Shown: one piece after another, positions 43,974 through 52,985 of the stretch
How positions within the stretch are numbered: position 1 is the stretch's first letter
How the letters are laid out: every line of letters starts with the position of its first letter
Source of the DNA: Bacteroidetes bacterium MedPE-SWsnd-G2
GTDB lineage: Bacteria > Bacteroidota > Bacteroidia > Flavobacteriales > Flavobacteriaceae
Direction: 5' to 3'
Assembly: GCA_001874335.1 (NCBI GenBank)
Contig: MPDE01000013.1
Coordinates: 62,001-126,000 of the forward strand
Length of the DNA: 64,000 bases
Position numbers and translations under genes: made by a program
The notes under the pieces: model-generated
What the model was told of the DNA's origin: nothing
The model's database searches: none
The model's input: only the letters and a program-made list of their open reading frames with translations

Positions 43974-44783
43974 ATGAGAAAGACAATAATAGTAACCGGT
44001 AGTACAGATGGTATTGGTAAATTAGCAGCAATGAGATTGGCTAAAGACGAGCATGAAGTTTATATCCATGGTCGTAATGCTTCAAAGGTAGAAAAGGTTG
44101 TTTCTGAAATTAAAATAGAATCTGGTAATAATCATATTTACGGATTGGTGGCCGATTTTTCAAATTTAAATACGGTGGAAGATCTAAGTAATTCGCTTTT
44201 AAAGAAGCTTAAAAAAATAGATGTTTTAATTAATAATGCAGGCGTTTTTAAAACGCCGGTTCATTTTAATTCGGATGGATTGGATATGAGATTTGCCGTA
44301 AATTTTATTGCTCCATTTGTGTTTACAGAACGATTATTACCTCTTTTAAGAAATGGAAATCAAACTCGCATTATTAATTTAAGTTCTGCAGCGCAAGCCA
44401 CGATTTTGATGGAAGCATTAAAAGGCAAAGTAAGATTAACCGAAAATGATAGTTATGCACAAAGTAAATTGGCATTGACGATGTGGTCGTTTAATTTGGC
44501 TAAAACGCAAAACTTTTGTCATGTTATAGCAGTAAACCCGGGTTCATTATTAAATACAAATATGGTTAAAGAAGCCTATGGGCATCATTGGTCGTCGGCA
44601 GATAAAGGGGCTAATATTTTGTATGAACTTGCCGTTTCTGATGCCTATAAAAACCGAAATGGGGAATATTTTGATAATGATAAAGGCGAGGTAAAAGGAG
44701 AATTTAGTCAAGCCCATCCTGATGCTTACAATGCGTTAAAAATAGATGAACTTATGAGCTACATGCACAACCAATATTTGTAA
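43974..44783 (+). CDS. Short-chain dehydrogenase/reductase
   Basis: 269 residues from the ATG at 43974 (MRKTIIVTGSTDGIGKLAAM). The frame is open from 43866, but the extra 36 residues do not resemble the family, so I reject that start. The NAD(P) loop is TGSTDGIG, then VLINNAG near residue 84, and the catalytic Tyr and Lys are in SYAQSKLAL with Ser in INLSSAAQ. The subgroup is the retinol-dehydrogenase/protochlorophyllide-like SDRs. Substrate unknown. Divergent from the TetR operon, so possibly part of the same response. Confidence 0.9.
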   Translation: MRKTIIVTGSTDGIGKLAAMRLAKDEHEVYIHGRNASKVEKVVSEIKIESGNNHIYGLVADFSNLNTVEDLSNSLLKKLKKIDVLINNAGVFKTPVHFNSDGLDMRFAVNFIAPFVFTERLLPLLRNGNQTRIINLSSAAQATILMEALKGKVRLTENDSYAQSKLALTMWSFNLAKTQNFCHVIAVNPGSLLNTNMVKEAYGHHWSSADKGANILYELAVSDAYKNRNGEYFDNDKGEVKGEFSQAHPDAYNALKIDELMSYMHNQYL

Positions 44784-44818
44784 GCTAAAATTGAAGTTAT
44801 TGTAAATCAAAAAATATG

Positions 44819-44852
44819 AATCAAATGCCTTATTAAAGGAAGACATTTGATT
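44819..44852. terminator. Possible bidirectional terminator
   Basis: Arms AATCAAATG (44819-44827) and CATTTGATT (44844-44852) with further internal pairing, located between convergent genes. There is no T-run, so this is weakly supported. Confidence 0.35.
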
Positions 44853-44860
44853 AGTAGGGT

Positions 44861-45466
44861 TTAACAATCGAAAATTTCAACTTTCATTTCTCCATTTTCA
44901 AACTTTAATATAATCGGAATAATTTCTAAGGTGCATTTGGGCTCAATTGTAAATTTCACATGTCCGAGAATATGAAAATCTTCTTCCCAATTTCGTTCTA
45001 ATGTAATTCTATAATTAGTGTTTTTTCTAACCCAATTAATGGTTCCGTTGACATAAGGATGCATATCTATTTCTTCAACCGAAGGTGGAGTTTCTAAAAG
45101 TTTTGAATTACTATGAAGCTTGTTGTCTTCTTTTAATTCTAAAGTAAATTTTCCTTTAAAATCTCTTTTGGCATTGGGTGACACATAGTAAGCGTTGTTT
45201 TTTAGTTCCACATCAATAAGCAATTCATAAGCGTTATTATCCATTGGATTCATGCTAAACTTTAGGGTGTAATCTTCAGCGGCATAAACTGCTTGAGTTT
45301 TGGTGTTGGATACCTTTGCTACAGCAGGTGGGTTAGTAGTTTCAGGAGTTGGAAGATTTACTTCGGTACCCAGATTGACAGAAGCGGCTGCAACTTCAAC
45401 ATTTGGGATTGAATCTTTACAGGAAACGAAAAGAAATAAAGTGAATAATAGCGTTACAATTTTCAT
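44861..45466 (-). CDS. Hypothetical lipoprotein
   Basis: 201 residues with a lipoprotein signal (MKIVTLLFTLFLFVSCKDS, Cys16). A Pro/Ala/Thr-rich linker (about 20-60) leads to a beta-rich domain (YTLKFSMNPMDNNAYELLIDVELKNNAYYVSP) and ends in KCTLEIIPIILKFENGEMKVEIFDC with three Cys in all. No family recognised. Envelope-anchored. It is divergent from the membrane-anchored winged-helix regulator, and the operator repeats between the two genes suggest that it is a target of that regulator. Confidence 0.7.
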   Translation of the reverse strand: MKIVTLLFTLFLFVSCKDSIPNVEVAAASVNLGTEVNLPTPETTNPPAVAKVSNTKTQAVYAAEDYTLKFSMNPMDNNAYELLIDVELKNNAYYVSPNAKRDFKGKFTLELKEDNKLHSNSKLLETPPSVEEIDMHPYVNGTINWVRKNTNYRITLERNWEEDFHILGHVKFTIEPKCTLEIIPIILKFENGEMKVEIFDC

Positions 45467-45568
45467 AAGAGATAGATTTAAAAACTAACAATTGTAAAAT
45501 CGTCAATTTTGAAGTTAATGAATTGATTTTGTTGTACTTGTAAAACTATGGGCAAATACTTCAAAAAG

Positions 45569-45595
45569 TGTCAAAAGAATGTAAAAGAAGTGTCA
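45569..45595. promoter_or_regulatory. Three 11-bp-phased TGTCA repeats (OmpR/PhoB-type operator)
   Basis: TGTCA at 45569, TGTAA at 45580 and TGTCA at 45591, exactly 11 bases apart, each followed by an A-rich spacer. OmpR/PhoB-type winged-helix proteins bind direct repeats of this phasing. It lies 65 bases before the ATG of the winged-helix regulator and about 100 bases from the divergent lipoprotein start. Confidence 0.6.
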
Positions 45596-45659
45596 ACCCT
45601 ATTAAAAATTGAATAAATTGTATGTAATTTATCAATTATTTGATATCCTTATACTAATT

Positions 45660-46499
45660 ATGTTCAAGTACACCCTTTATCTTTTTTTATTTATTTGTTT
45701 AGTAAACTGCGAATCCAATCAGGAGACTATGCGAGAAGATCGCGCAAAAGTTGCACTGCGTTCTGTTGGTCATCAATTACTACTGCAACAACAGGATTCG
45801 TCCTCATTGGTTTTACCCATAAAACAAATTGAACCAAATAAGTTTGAAATTACTTTTCAAAATCCTCTAAAAATATATCCTGATAGTTTGGTGAATGTCT
45901 TTAAGCAGAGTGCAAAATTATCAGATTTACCCGGACATTATTTAGTAGAAGTGTTGCAGTGTGAAGACACTCAAGTGGCCTACAGTTATGAAATGAAAGC
46001 AACTGTAGAAAAAGGAATTGTACCTTGTCGAGAACGTGAATTACCCTTAGGGTGTTACCATATTCATGTGCAGTTTTTTGATACAGTTAAAGCTAAAGAA
46101 GAACATTCGGTGTGGCATTTTTTAGTGGGAGGAATTTTTGTAGTTCTCCTTTTAATTATTGGAAAACAATTAAGGAAAAGAAACCAAGAAAACGGAAATC
46201 CTAATTTTGAAACTCTTGGCGGATTTAAATTCTATCCTGAACAAAATAAGCTGATCAAGGAAGCTACCGAAATAAGCTTGTCTAAAAAGGAATGTGAATT
46301 ATTAGCCATTTTCGCCGCCAATCCCAATCAAATCATTAAACGTGAAGAGCTGACCAAAAGAGTTTGGGAGGATAATGGCGTTATTGTGGGTAGAAGTCTA
46401 GATACTTACATTTCCAAATTGCGTCAGAAGTTAAAAGAAGATACTTCTATAAAGTTGACAAATGTTCATGGCGTGGGTTACAAATTAGAAGTGGCGTAA
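45660..46499 (+). CDS. Membrane-anchored winged-helix regulator with periplasmic N-terminal domain
   Basis: 279 residues from the ATG at 45660; an in-frame TTG at 45609 is less likely. The N-terminus is a signal-like helix ending in ICLVNC (Cys17, possible lipobox). About 130 residues with three further Cys (QCED, PCRE, GCYH) follow, then one membrane helix (VWHFLVGGIFVVLLLIIGKQ, about 155-175) and a C-terminal OmpR/PhoB-type wHTH domain (about 185-279: SLSKKECELLAIFAANPNQIIKREEL, GRSLDTYISKLRQKL, NVHGVGYKL). The order (sensor outside first, DNA-binding domain last) is the reverse of ToxR/CadC. It would convert an envelope signal directly into transcription control without phosphorylation. 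Confidence 0.82.
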   Translation: MFKYTLYLFLFICLVNCESNQETMREDRAKVALRSVGHQLLLQQQDSSSLVLPIKQIEPNKFEITFQNPLKIYPDSLVNVFKQSAKLSDLPGHYLVEVLQCEDTQVAYSYEMKATVEKGIVPCRERELPLGCYHIHVQFFDTVKAKEEHSVWHFLVGGIFVVLLLIIGKQLRKRNQENGNPNFETLGGFKFYPEQNKLIKEATEISLSKKECELLAIFAANPNQIIKREELTKRVWEDNGVIVGRSLDTYISKLRQKLKEDTSIKLTNVHGVGYKLEVA

Positions 46500-46559
46500 A
46501 TACGTCATAACATTTAATCTAATTCTTGATTAAAATACAAATAGTGTTTTAAATTGGAG

Positions 46560-46588
46560 TTGTGTCATCTTAATAATTTGTATATTTA
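46560..46588 (+). promoter_or_regulatory. Candidate promoter of the alcohol dehydrogenase gene
   Basis: TTG at 46560-46562, 18 bases, then TATATTTA at 46581-46588: spacing as in the Bacteroidota consensus and seven of eight matches to TAnnTTTG with the fixed positions counted. Predicted leader about 60 bases. Confidence 0.4.
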
Positions 46589-46655
46589 ATTGATTTTAAG
46601 TTTGTTATATTTTTATTTAAAGCTTAAACTATTAATCCATTAAAATTTTCTCGTT

Positions 46656-47705
46656 ATGAATACAAATGTTGTTAAAGCTTATGGTGCACAAACATCAGAA
46701 AGTGACGTATTACCAATGGACATAAAGCGCCGTGAGGTCATGCCCAAAGATGTAGAGATAGATATCCTGTTTTGTGGTGTTTGCCATTCCGATTTACATT
46801 TTGTGAAAAATGACTGGGGATTTAGTGTTTATCCGGTAGTCCCTGGACATGAAATTGTTGGGCGCGTAAAAAATGTGGGCTCATCCGTTAGTAGGTTTAA
46901 AGTAGGGGATACCGTAGCAGTAGGATGCTTGGTTGATTCTTGCAGATCTTGTAATAACTGTAAAGCAGATTTAGAGCAATATTGTCCAGAATGGGTTGGT
47001 ACGTATGGCGGACATGATAAACACTTAGATTTACCAACTTTTGGTGGATATTCTGAAAATGTAATTGTTGAGGAGCATTTTGTATTAAGTGTGCCTGATA
47101 ATCTTGATATGGCTGGAGTAGCACCAATACTTTGTGCAGGTATTACAACTTGGTCCCCCTTAAGGCACTGGAATGTAACTGCTAAATCTAAAGTGGCTGT
47201 TGTTGGTTTAGGAGGGTTAGGGCATATGGCCATTAAATTAGCTCATGCCTTAGGAGCTGAGGTTACGCTGTTTTCTCGTTCTCCAAGTAAGGAGCAGGAT
47301 GCGAAAGATTTAGGGGCAGATAAGGTCGTGATTTCAACAGATGCAAAACAAATGGAGGAGGCTCAAAACTACTTCGATGTTATTATAGATACAGTGCCTT
47401 ATATTCATGATATCAATCCCTATGTAGCAACGTTGGCTACTAATGGCACTCTGGTCTTAGTAGGGTATTTAGGTCCTTTAGACCCCATGCTAAATTCAGT
47501 TCCCATGATTATGGGGCGTAAACAAGTAGCAGGGTCTTTAATTGGTGGAATCGCGGAAACTCAAGAATTATTAGATTTTTGCGGAGAACATAATATAACT
47601 TCCGAAGTTGAGGTAATTGCAATTCAAGACATTAATAAAGCTTATGATCGCATGCTAAAAAGTGATGTGCGATATAGATTTGTAATTGATATGGCTTCGC
47701 TTTAA
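46656..47705 (+). CDS. Zinc-dependent NADP alcohol dehydrogenase (YahK/cinnamyl type)
   Basis: 349 residues. Catalytic zinc ligands are in CGVCHSDLHFVKNDWG and VPGHEIVGRV; the structural zinc Cys cluster is in CLVDSCRSCNNCKADLEQYC. The Rossmann motif is VVGLGGLGHMAIKLAHALG near residue 180. The family (YahK/cinnamyl alcohol dehydrogenases) reduces a broad set of aldehydes with NADPH. All zinc ligands are intact. Single gene with its own promoter region; no direct regulator is adjacent except the wHTH protein upstream. Confidence 0.93.
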   Translation: MNTNVVKAYGAQTSESDVLPMDIKRREVMPKDVEIDILFCGVCHSDLHFVKNDWGFSVYPVVPGHEIVGRVKNVGSSVSRFKVGDTVAVGCLVDSCRSCNNCKADLEQYCPEWVGTYGGHDKHLDLPTFGGYSENVIVEEHFVLSVPDNLDMAGVAPILCAGITTWSPLRHWNVTAKSKVAVVGLGGLGHMAIKLAHALGAEVTLFSRSPSKEQDAKDLGADKVVISTDAKQMEEAQNYFDVIIDTVPYIHDINPYVATLATNGTLVLVGYLGPLDPMLNSVPMIMGRKQVAGSLIGGIAETQELLDFCGEHNITSEVEVIAIQDINKAYDRMLKSDVRYRFVIDMASL

Positions 47706-47780
47706 GGTGAGTAATTGGTTGTTTTAGAGTGAATTATAGTTAAAGTTTAGTGAAAATTAAATATTTTTTGAATTAAATGA

Positions 47781-47810
47781 TTGTTTATCAGAATTATACT
47801 ATCACCTTTG
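47781..47810 (+). promoter_or_regulatory. Candidate cold-shock gene promoter
   Basis: TTG at 47781-47783 and CACCTTTG at 47803-47810 (seven of eight against TAnnTTTG) with 19 bases between. The expected leader is only about 25 bases, much shorter than in E. coli cspA. Confidence 0.4.
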
Positions 47811-47841
47811 CAACTTAATAAATATTTTAAATTACATTACA

Positions 47842-48033
47842 ATGAGTAAAGGAACAGTAAAATTCTTCAATGATGCTAAAGGATTTGGATTTATCACTGA
47901 AGAAGGTGCTAACAAAGATCACTTTGTACATATTTCTGGTTTAGTTGACGAAATTCGTGAAGGCGATGTCGTTGAGTTTGACCTAAAAGAAGGAAACAAA
48001 GGTTTAAACGCAGTGAACGTAAAAGTTATCTAA
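47842..48033 (+). CDS. CspA-family cold-shock protein
   Basis: 63 residues covering one complete cold-shock domain. RNP1 is KGFGFIT and RNP2 is HFVHIS; the protein starts MSKGTVKFFNDAKGFGFI, as in other small Csp proteins. It binds single-stranded RNA or DNA and acts as an RNA chaperone in the cytoplasm. Single gene with a strong terminator. Confidence 0.96.
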   Translation: MSKGTVKFFNDAKGFGFITEEGANKDHFVHISGLVDEIREGDVVEFDLKEGNKGLNAVNVKVI

Positions 48034-48054
48034 TACATATACTTTCAAGTTTTA

Positions 48055-48086
48055 AAAAAGGTCCATCAGTTTTGATGGACCTTTTT
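48055..48086 (+). terminator. Intrinsic terminator
   Basis: Perfect 14-base arms AAAAAGGTCCATCA and TGATGGACCTTTTT around GTTT. Ends the cold-shock gene. Confidence 0.93.
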
Positions 48087-48199
48087 GGTTTTGTATTTTC
48101 ATACAAACTTTTATGCGTCTTTTAGATTTAATCTCGTCTTTGAAAAGAATAATTTAACTGAAGTCTCTAGTTGCGATAAACTAAAAACTATTTTTTAGA

Positions 48200-49378
48200 A
48201 TGAGTAATTTCGATAAAACCTCCTCCTTTAATCATAATTTTGCTAAGAGTAATCCTAACTTCTTAAAGGGCATGTTTGGCGCAACAGATCTTATGCCGCT
48301 GTGGATAGCCGATATGGATTTTGAAGTAGCTCCACCAATTAAAGAAGCCTTGCAGGAGTTGGTGAATAGAAATAGGTATGCCTATGAGTTTCATCCCGAA
48401 AACGTCTTTAAAGCCATTTCTAATTGGAATTTAAAACGACATAATTTACAATTAAATTCGAATGCCTTTATTCAAGTAAACGGGGTTCTTACTGGCATTG
48501 CGGTACTCATAAAAACCTTAACCAAACCTGGTGATGGTGTTATGATTCATACGCCAGTGTATCACCAGTTTTTTAAGGTGATAAATGCTTGTGAAAGAAC
48601 AGTTGTTTCTAGTCCCTTAAAAATAGAAAATCAACACTATAAAATGGATTTCGATAGTATGGAAAGCCATTTAAAATCGGCTAAAGTAAAACTCATTTTA
48701 TTATGCAACCCGCATAACCCAGTTGGTAGAGTTTGGACTTCAGAAGAAATCACCCAGTTGGTGCAATTGGCCGATAAGTATCATGTGACTGTGATAAGCG
48801 ATGAAATTCATTCAGATATAGTTTATAAAGGAGCCAAATTCAATAGTATTGCCGCTATTGACAAGAATAAAAATCATATAGCTATAATAGGTTCTCCTGC
48901 CAAAACGTTCGGGATGCAAAGTATTGCTAATGGCTACTTATATTGCCCCAATAGATCAAAATTTAAGCAGATTAGAGCTGAAGTCACAGCAATGTATTTA
49001 GATCATGGTACAGTTTTGTCAGCCAACGCTACAATAGCAGCTTATACCAAAGGCGAAGATTGGCTTGAAGAATTACTTATTTATTTACAGCAGACCTTAG
49101 AATGGATTGAAGATTTTTTAAAAACCGAATTACCTCAGATTAAGCTTCTCAAACCTGAAGGCACCTACCAAATTTGGTTGGATTTTAGTGCATTGGGTTT
49201 TACTGATGATGAGTTAAAACACTTGATTATACATGAGGCAAAATTAGGTTTGGCTTATGGCGATTGGTTTGATCCATCTTATACACAGCATATGCGTATG
49301 ACTTTTGCATCACCATTAGCTCACATTCAAAAGGCCTTTTTTCAATTAAAGGAAGCCATCAATTCTAAATCACCTTAA
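48200..49378 (+). CDS. MalY/PatB-type PLP-dependent cystathionine beta-lyase
   Basis: 392 residues, the usual length. PLP-binding signatures are LPLWIADMDFEVAPPI-like text near 32-46 (MPLWIADMDFEVAPP), CNPHNPVGRVW near 172-182, ISDEIHSDIVY near 199-209 and the Schiff-base Lys in GSPAKTFGMQSI near 237. The group cleaves C-S bonds (cystathionine or cysteine to pyruvate, ammonia and thiol). Cytoplasmic. An acetyltransferase gene starts 13 bases downstream, so the two are likely co-transcribed. Confidence 0.92.
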   Translation: MSNFDKTSSFNHNFAKSNPNFLKGMFGATDLMPLWIADMDFEVAPPIKEALQELVNRNRYAYEFHPENVFKAISNWNLKRHNLQLNSNAFIQVNGVLTGIAVLIKTLTKPGDGVMIHTPVYHQFFKVINACERTVVSSPLKIENQHYKMDFDSMESHLKSAKVKLILLCNPHNPVGRVWTSEEITQLVQLADKYHVTVISDEIHSDIVYKGAKFNSIAAIDKNKNHIAIIGSPAKTFGMQSIANGYLYCPNRSKFKQIRAEVTAMYLDHGTVLSANATIAAYTKGEDWLEELLIYLQQTLEWIEDFLKTELPQIKLLKPEGTYQIWLDFSALGFTDDELKHLIIHEAKLGLAYGDWFDPSYTQHMRMTFASPLAHIQKAFFQLKEAINSKSP

Positions 49379-49391
49379 GCACGATTAAACT

Positions 49392-50174
49392 ATGGATTTC
49401 GTAAAAACAGAGAATAACGATACAGTAGCAGGATTAAGAGAGGAGTTATACCAAAGCCTTTCGGCTCCAATTGATGCCATGTGGGAGATACTTTATATAA
49501 GTAATTCAGAACATTACTTAATTCAGGATAAAGAAGAATGTCTGGGGTATTGTTGTGTAACCGACCAAAACAGTTTAATCCAATTGTATCTAAAAAAGGT
49601 ATATCGTTATGCTACGGATGAGGTTGTTAAGCAACTAATTGCACAAAAAATAATAGCCTCAGCAAGTTTGAGTTCTAACGAACCCATTGCCTTTAATGCG
49701 TTTTTAAAGATTTCTAAGTCGAAGGATGTCAATACATTTTGTTTTCAGCATGTCAATGAAGAAATGAAATTGGAGTCTGAATTAAATTTGGAATTGGTGA
49801 CTGAAGAGTCCATTCTTGATATTAAGTTGTTTTTAAAGACTCAGTTAGGGATGGACGATACTTTTGGATATACCGAAAATTTGGTTCGAAGAAAGGAAAT
49901 ATTTATGTTAAAAGAATCCGGACTGATAGTTGCAACAAGCGAATTGATAATGAGCGATACACAGGTTGAAATTGCAGATTTAGGGGTAATTGTAAATCGA
50001 GACTTTCAAGGCAAAGGACTAGCAACTCAAATCCTGAAAACTCAAGTTAATCGGGTGCTAAAAAGAGGGCGGAAACCAATATGTTCTACAACCTTGGATA
50101 ATGTGGCTTCACAAAAAGCCATTACTAAATCTGGGTTTTATTGTTCTAATATCATATTTGATATGACATTTTGA
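49392..50174 (+). CDS. GNAT-family N-acetyltransferase
   Basis: 260 residues. The N-terminal ~130 residues are a degenerate acyltransferase-like half; the C-terminal half has the acetyl-CoA site in LGVIVNRDFQGKGLATQILKTQVNRVL (motif A, R-x-x-G-x-G as DFQGKGLA) near 197-223 and TTLDNVASQKAITKSGFYC (motif B). The substrate is not evident. It probably forms a transcript with the C-S lyase upstream. Confidence 0.88.
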   Translation: MDFVKTENNDTVAGLREELYQSLSAPIDAMWEILYISNSEHYLIQDKEECLGYCCVTDQNSLIQLYLKKVYRYATDEVVKQLIAQKIIASASLSSNEPIAFNAFLKISKSKDVNTFCFQHVNEEMKLESELNLELVTEESILDIKLFLKTQLGMDDTFGYTENLVRRKEIFMLKESGLIVATSELIMSDTQVEIADLGVIVNRDFQGKGLATQILKTQVNRVLKRGRKPICSTTLDNVASQKAITKSGFYCSNIIFDMTF

Positions 50175-50274
50175 TTTTAAAATAAATGAGAATGTATAGA
50201 ATCATTTTGTCATGTTAAGAGCTACTAATTAATCTAATTAAAGCTGTATTTTTGATCTTCACTAAAATTGAAAT

Positions 50275-51276
50275 TTGGATTCATTAACTCAAATCGTATT
50301 AGGAGCAGCAGTAGGAGAGGCTGTTTTAGGAAAAAAAGTAGGTAATAAAGCCTTACTCTATGGGGCAATTGCGGGTACAATCCCAGATTTAGACGTGATG
50401 TTTGGAGCGATGACCGATACCATCACAGCTATTGAGTGGCACCGCGGATTTTCACATTCCTTGTTGTTTTGTGTGTTATTGGCTCCTATTTTAGGATGGG
50501 TGGTGAATAAGTTAGAGCGGAAATATAGCTTGGGATGGAAACCTTGGACGGTTTTATTCTTTTTAGGGTTATTTACTCATCCTCTTTTAGACGCGTTTAC
50601 CACTTGGGGAACTCAGATTTTTTGGCCTTTTGAAAATAGAATCGCATTTAATTCCATTTTTGTAATCGATCCGCTTTATACCGTACCGTTTTTAATCAGT
50701 ACTGTTTGGTTGATGTTTTATAAACGCGATTCCAAATCAAGACGCCAATTAAATAAAGCAGGTTTGGTCATTTCAAGCAGTTACTTATTGCTCACCTTGG
50801 GAATTAAAACCTTTGTTGAGCATCAATTTGAAAATAGGTTAGAAAGCCAAAATATTGCTTACACTCAAATTAGTACTCGGCCAGCACCTTTCAATACTTT
50901 GCTTTGGAATGCCAATGTCGATACTCCAAATAATTACCTCATCGGGGATTATGCCTTATTAGATTCTCAGCCCATTCAATTTAAGTCGTATGCTAAACAA
51001 CGAGAAGCTTCAAACAGCTTATTAGACTTTCCTAATGTGCAACGTTTAATTACTATTAGTGACGGTTGGTATATTATGGAGCAAAAGGAGGAACAATGGT
51101 ATTTTAACGATTTAAGATTCGGATTGATTCCTAAAAGAGATGGCACTTCAATGTTTTCCTTTTCATACGAACTAAACCTCGTAAATAATGCAATTGTAGC
51201 TACAGAAGTACCGAAAACAACGACCGATGCTAAGTTTTTAATGAGTGGACTTTGGGAGCGGTTAAAAGGAAACTAA
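50275..51276 (+). CDS. YdjM-like membrane-bound metal-dependent hydrolase
   Basis: 333 residues from a TTG start; the MDSLTQIVLGAAVGEAVLG opening matches the family so well that this start is preferred. Conserved residues are GTIPDLDVMFG, EWHRGFSHSLLF and FTHPLLDAFTTWGTQ, the His/Asp metal ligands of the YdjM/LexA-regulated membrane hydrolase family. Four or five membrane helices lie in the first 180 residues; the C-terminal ~150 residues are soluble. Activity unproven. Inner membrane. Confidence 0.9.
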   Translation: MDSLTQIVLGAAVGEAVLGKKVGNKALLYGAIAGTIPDLDVMFGAMTDTITAIEWHRGFSHSLLFCVLLAPILGWVVNKLERKYSLGWKPWTVLFFLGLFTHPLLDAFTTWGTQIFWPFENRIAFNSIFVIDPLYTVPFLISTVWLMFYKRDSKSRRQLNKAGLVISSSYLLLTLGIKTFVEHQFENRLESQNIAYTQISTRPAPFNTLLWNANVDTPNNYLIGDYALLDSQPIQFKSYAKQREASNSLLDFPNVQRLITISDGWYIMEQKEEQWYFNDLRFGLIPKRDGTSMFSFSYELNLVNNAIVATEVPKTTTDAKFLMSGLWERLKGN

Positions 51277-51447
51277 AATCATAATGCTTAACCAGCAATA
51301 ATTCTAATTTTTAATTTCTATTTGTTTTTATTAGCCCTTAAAAAAGGTATATATTTATAATTCAATACGTTAGTGTTTGTTGCCTTGTAAAAAGATGATA
51401 ATGGACAGACCTAATTGTAATGAGTTGTAATTTTTAATTCCATTTTA

Positions 51448-52947
51448 ATGAATTCAAATATTTTAATTGTAGATGATAATCCTCGAAATCTTCAGGTTCT
51501 TGGAAACATTCTAAAAAATGAAGATTACACTATCGAATTCGCTTTAAATGGTACTAGTGCAATTACTTGGGTAGGAGAGAAGGATTTTGATTTAATTCTG
51601 TTGGATGTCATGATGCCTGAAATGGATGGATTTGAAGTGTGCAAGGTCATTAGATCGCAATTTGTGACAAAAGATGTTCCGATTATCTTTTTAACTGCCA
51701 AAACAGATAGAGAAAGTGTTATAAAAGGATTTGAAATTGGTGGACAAGATTATATTTCTAAACCTTTTGATGCGAAAGAACTTTTGGTGAGAGTTAAAAC
51801 TCATATCGACCTAAAAAAAAGTAAGCAGGCGTTAAAAGAATTAAATAGAGATTTAGAATCTAAAGTGAAATCTCGTACACAGGAATTAGCAACGTCTAAT
51901 GAAGCTTTAAAAGAAAGTAAAAAGCGATATAAATACGCCTTAGAGGCTTCAAATGATGGTATTTGGGATTGGAATCTTGAGACAGACTCAATTGAATTTA
52001 GTGTTGCCCTTTATACCATGTTAGGTTATGAAAACAATGAGTTTCCTCAAAGTAGACAGGAGATTCAAAAAAGAACGCATCCAGATGATTTAAGAGGAAG
52101 AGATGAACAGGCTTACATATCGAAATTGATTGAGCAGGACGATCAATATTTTCAAGAAGAATATAGGTTAAAAACTAAATCTGGTGAGTACAAATGGATT
52201 AGAGTAATGGGGCAGGTTATTGAGCGAAATGGATATGGAAATATTAAGCGCATGATTGGCACACACACCGATATAACCTTAGAAAAGCAAAAAAATTACG
52301 AAATTTTAGACGCCATTTTAAAAACTGAAGATAGAGAACGAAGCAGAATCTCAAAAGATATTCATGATGGCCTGCAACAAACCTTAACTATTAGCTTATT
52401 AAATTTTAAAGTGGCTCGAGATCAGGTAGATGCTTTAAGCGAAGAGGCTCAAAATAAATTTGCAGTGGGATGGGATTATTTGAAGAAAGGGATTTCAGAA
52501 AGCCGATTTGTAGCACATTCATTGATGCCTAAAGCTATTGTGGATTATGGTCTTGTCAGTGCTTGCGAAAGTTTAATAGATTTAATGAATAATACTGTAG
52601 AAAAGACATCTTTTAATTTTTTGACCAATTTTGGTGAAAAAAGAATAGAACATCAACAGGTTGAAATGACCCTTTACCGCATATTACAAGAAGGACTTAA
52701 TAACATTATTAAATACGCTAAGGCGACCAAGGTCGATATTCAATTAAAGGATTATGATGATATTCTGCTTTTAACTATAGAAGACAATGGAGTAGGTTTT
52801 GATGCAAGTAAACTCACTAATACAGGCTTGGGGTTAAAAAGTATCCAAAACCGATTAGAAACTATTAATGGCCATTTTGAAATAGATAGTAGTCCAAATA
52901 ATGGTACTGTGCTTTTGGTTGAGATTGAAAAAAGCCAAATGAACTAA
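51448..52947 (+). CDS. Response regulator-PAS-histidine kinase (NarX/HisKA_3 type)
   Basis: 499 residues without membrane helices. An N-terminal receiver domain (IVDDNPRNLQVL, phospho-acceptor Asp53 in LLDVMMPEMDGFEV, FLTAK) is followed by a coiled coil (about 120-155), a PAS domain with PAC (about 160-280) and a HisKA_3 dimerisation domain with His306 in RISKDIHDGLQQTL. The ATPase domain shows LYRILQEGLNNIIKYAKAT, EDNGVGFD and TGLGLKSIQNRL. It is a cytoplasmic kinase of the NarX type with an input receiver, so it probably acts inside a phosphorelay. It faces the large hybrid kinase, which could be its partner. Confidence 0.92.
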   Translation: MNSNILIVDDNPRNLQVLGNILKNEDYTIEFALNGTSAITWVGEKDFDLILLDVMMPEMDGFEVCKVIRSQFVTKDVPIIFLTAKTDRESVIKGFEIGGQDYISKPFDAKELLVRVKTHIDLKKSKQALKELNRDLESKVKSRTQELATSNEALKESKKRYKYALEASNDGIWDWNLETDSIEFSVALYTMLGYENNEFPQSRQEIQKRTHPDDLRGRDEQAYISKLIEQDDQYFQEEYRLKTKSGEYKWIRVMGQVIERNGYGNIKRMIGTHTDITLEKQKNYEILDAILKTEDRERSRISKDIHDGLQQTLTISLLNFKVARDQVDALSEEAQNKFAVGWDYLKKGISESRFVAHSLMPKAIVDYGLVSACESLIDLMNNTVEKTSFNFLTNFGEKRIEHQQVEMTLYRILQEGLNNIIKYAKATKVDIQLKDYDDILLLTIEDNGVGFDASKLTNTGLGLKSIQNRLETINGHFEIDSSPNNGTVLLVEIEKSQMN

Positions 52948-52948
52948 T

Positions 52949-52985
52949 TCAAAATCCACCTATTTGTTTAGGAGGTGATTTTGGA
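52949..52985. terminator. Possible bidirectional terminator
   Basis: Arms around CAAAATC-CACCT and AGGTG-ATTTTG with a one-base bulge sit between the facing kinase genes; the right arm overlaps the last codons of the hybrid kinase. T-runs are short. Confidence 0.45.

Noticed and set aside
45609-45659. TTG start for the winged-helix regulator
   Set aside because: It would add 17 residues before a good signal peptide; the ATG at 45660 is the better start.
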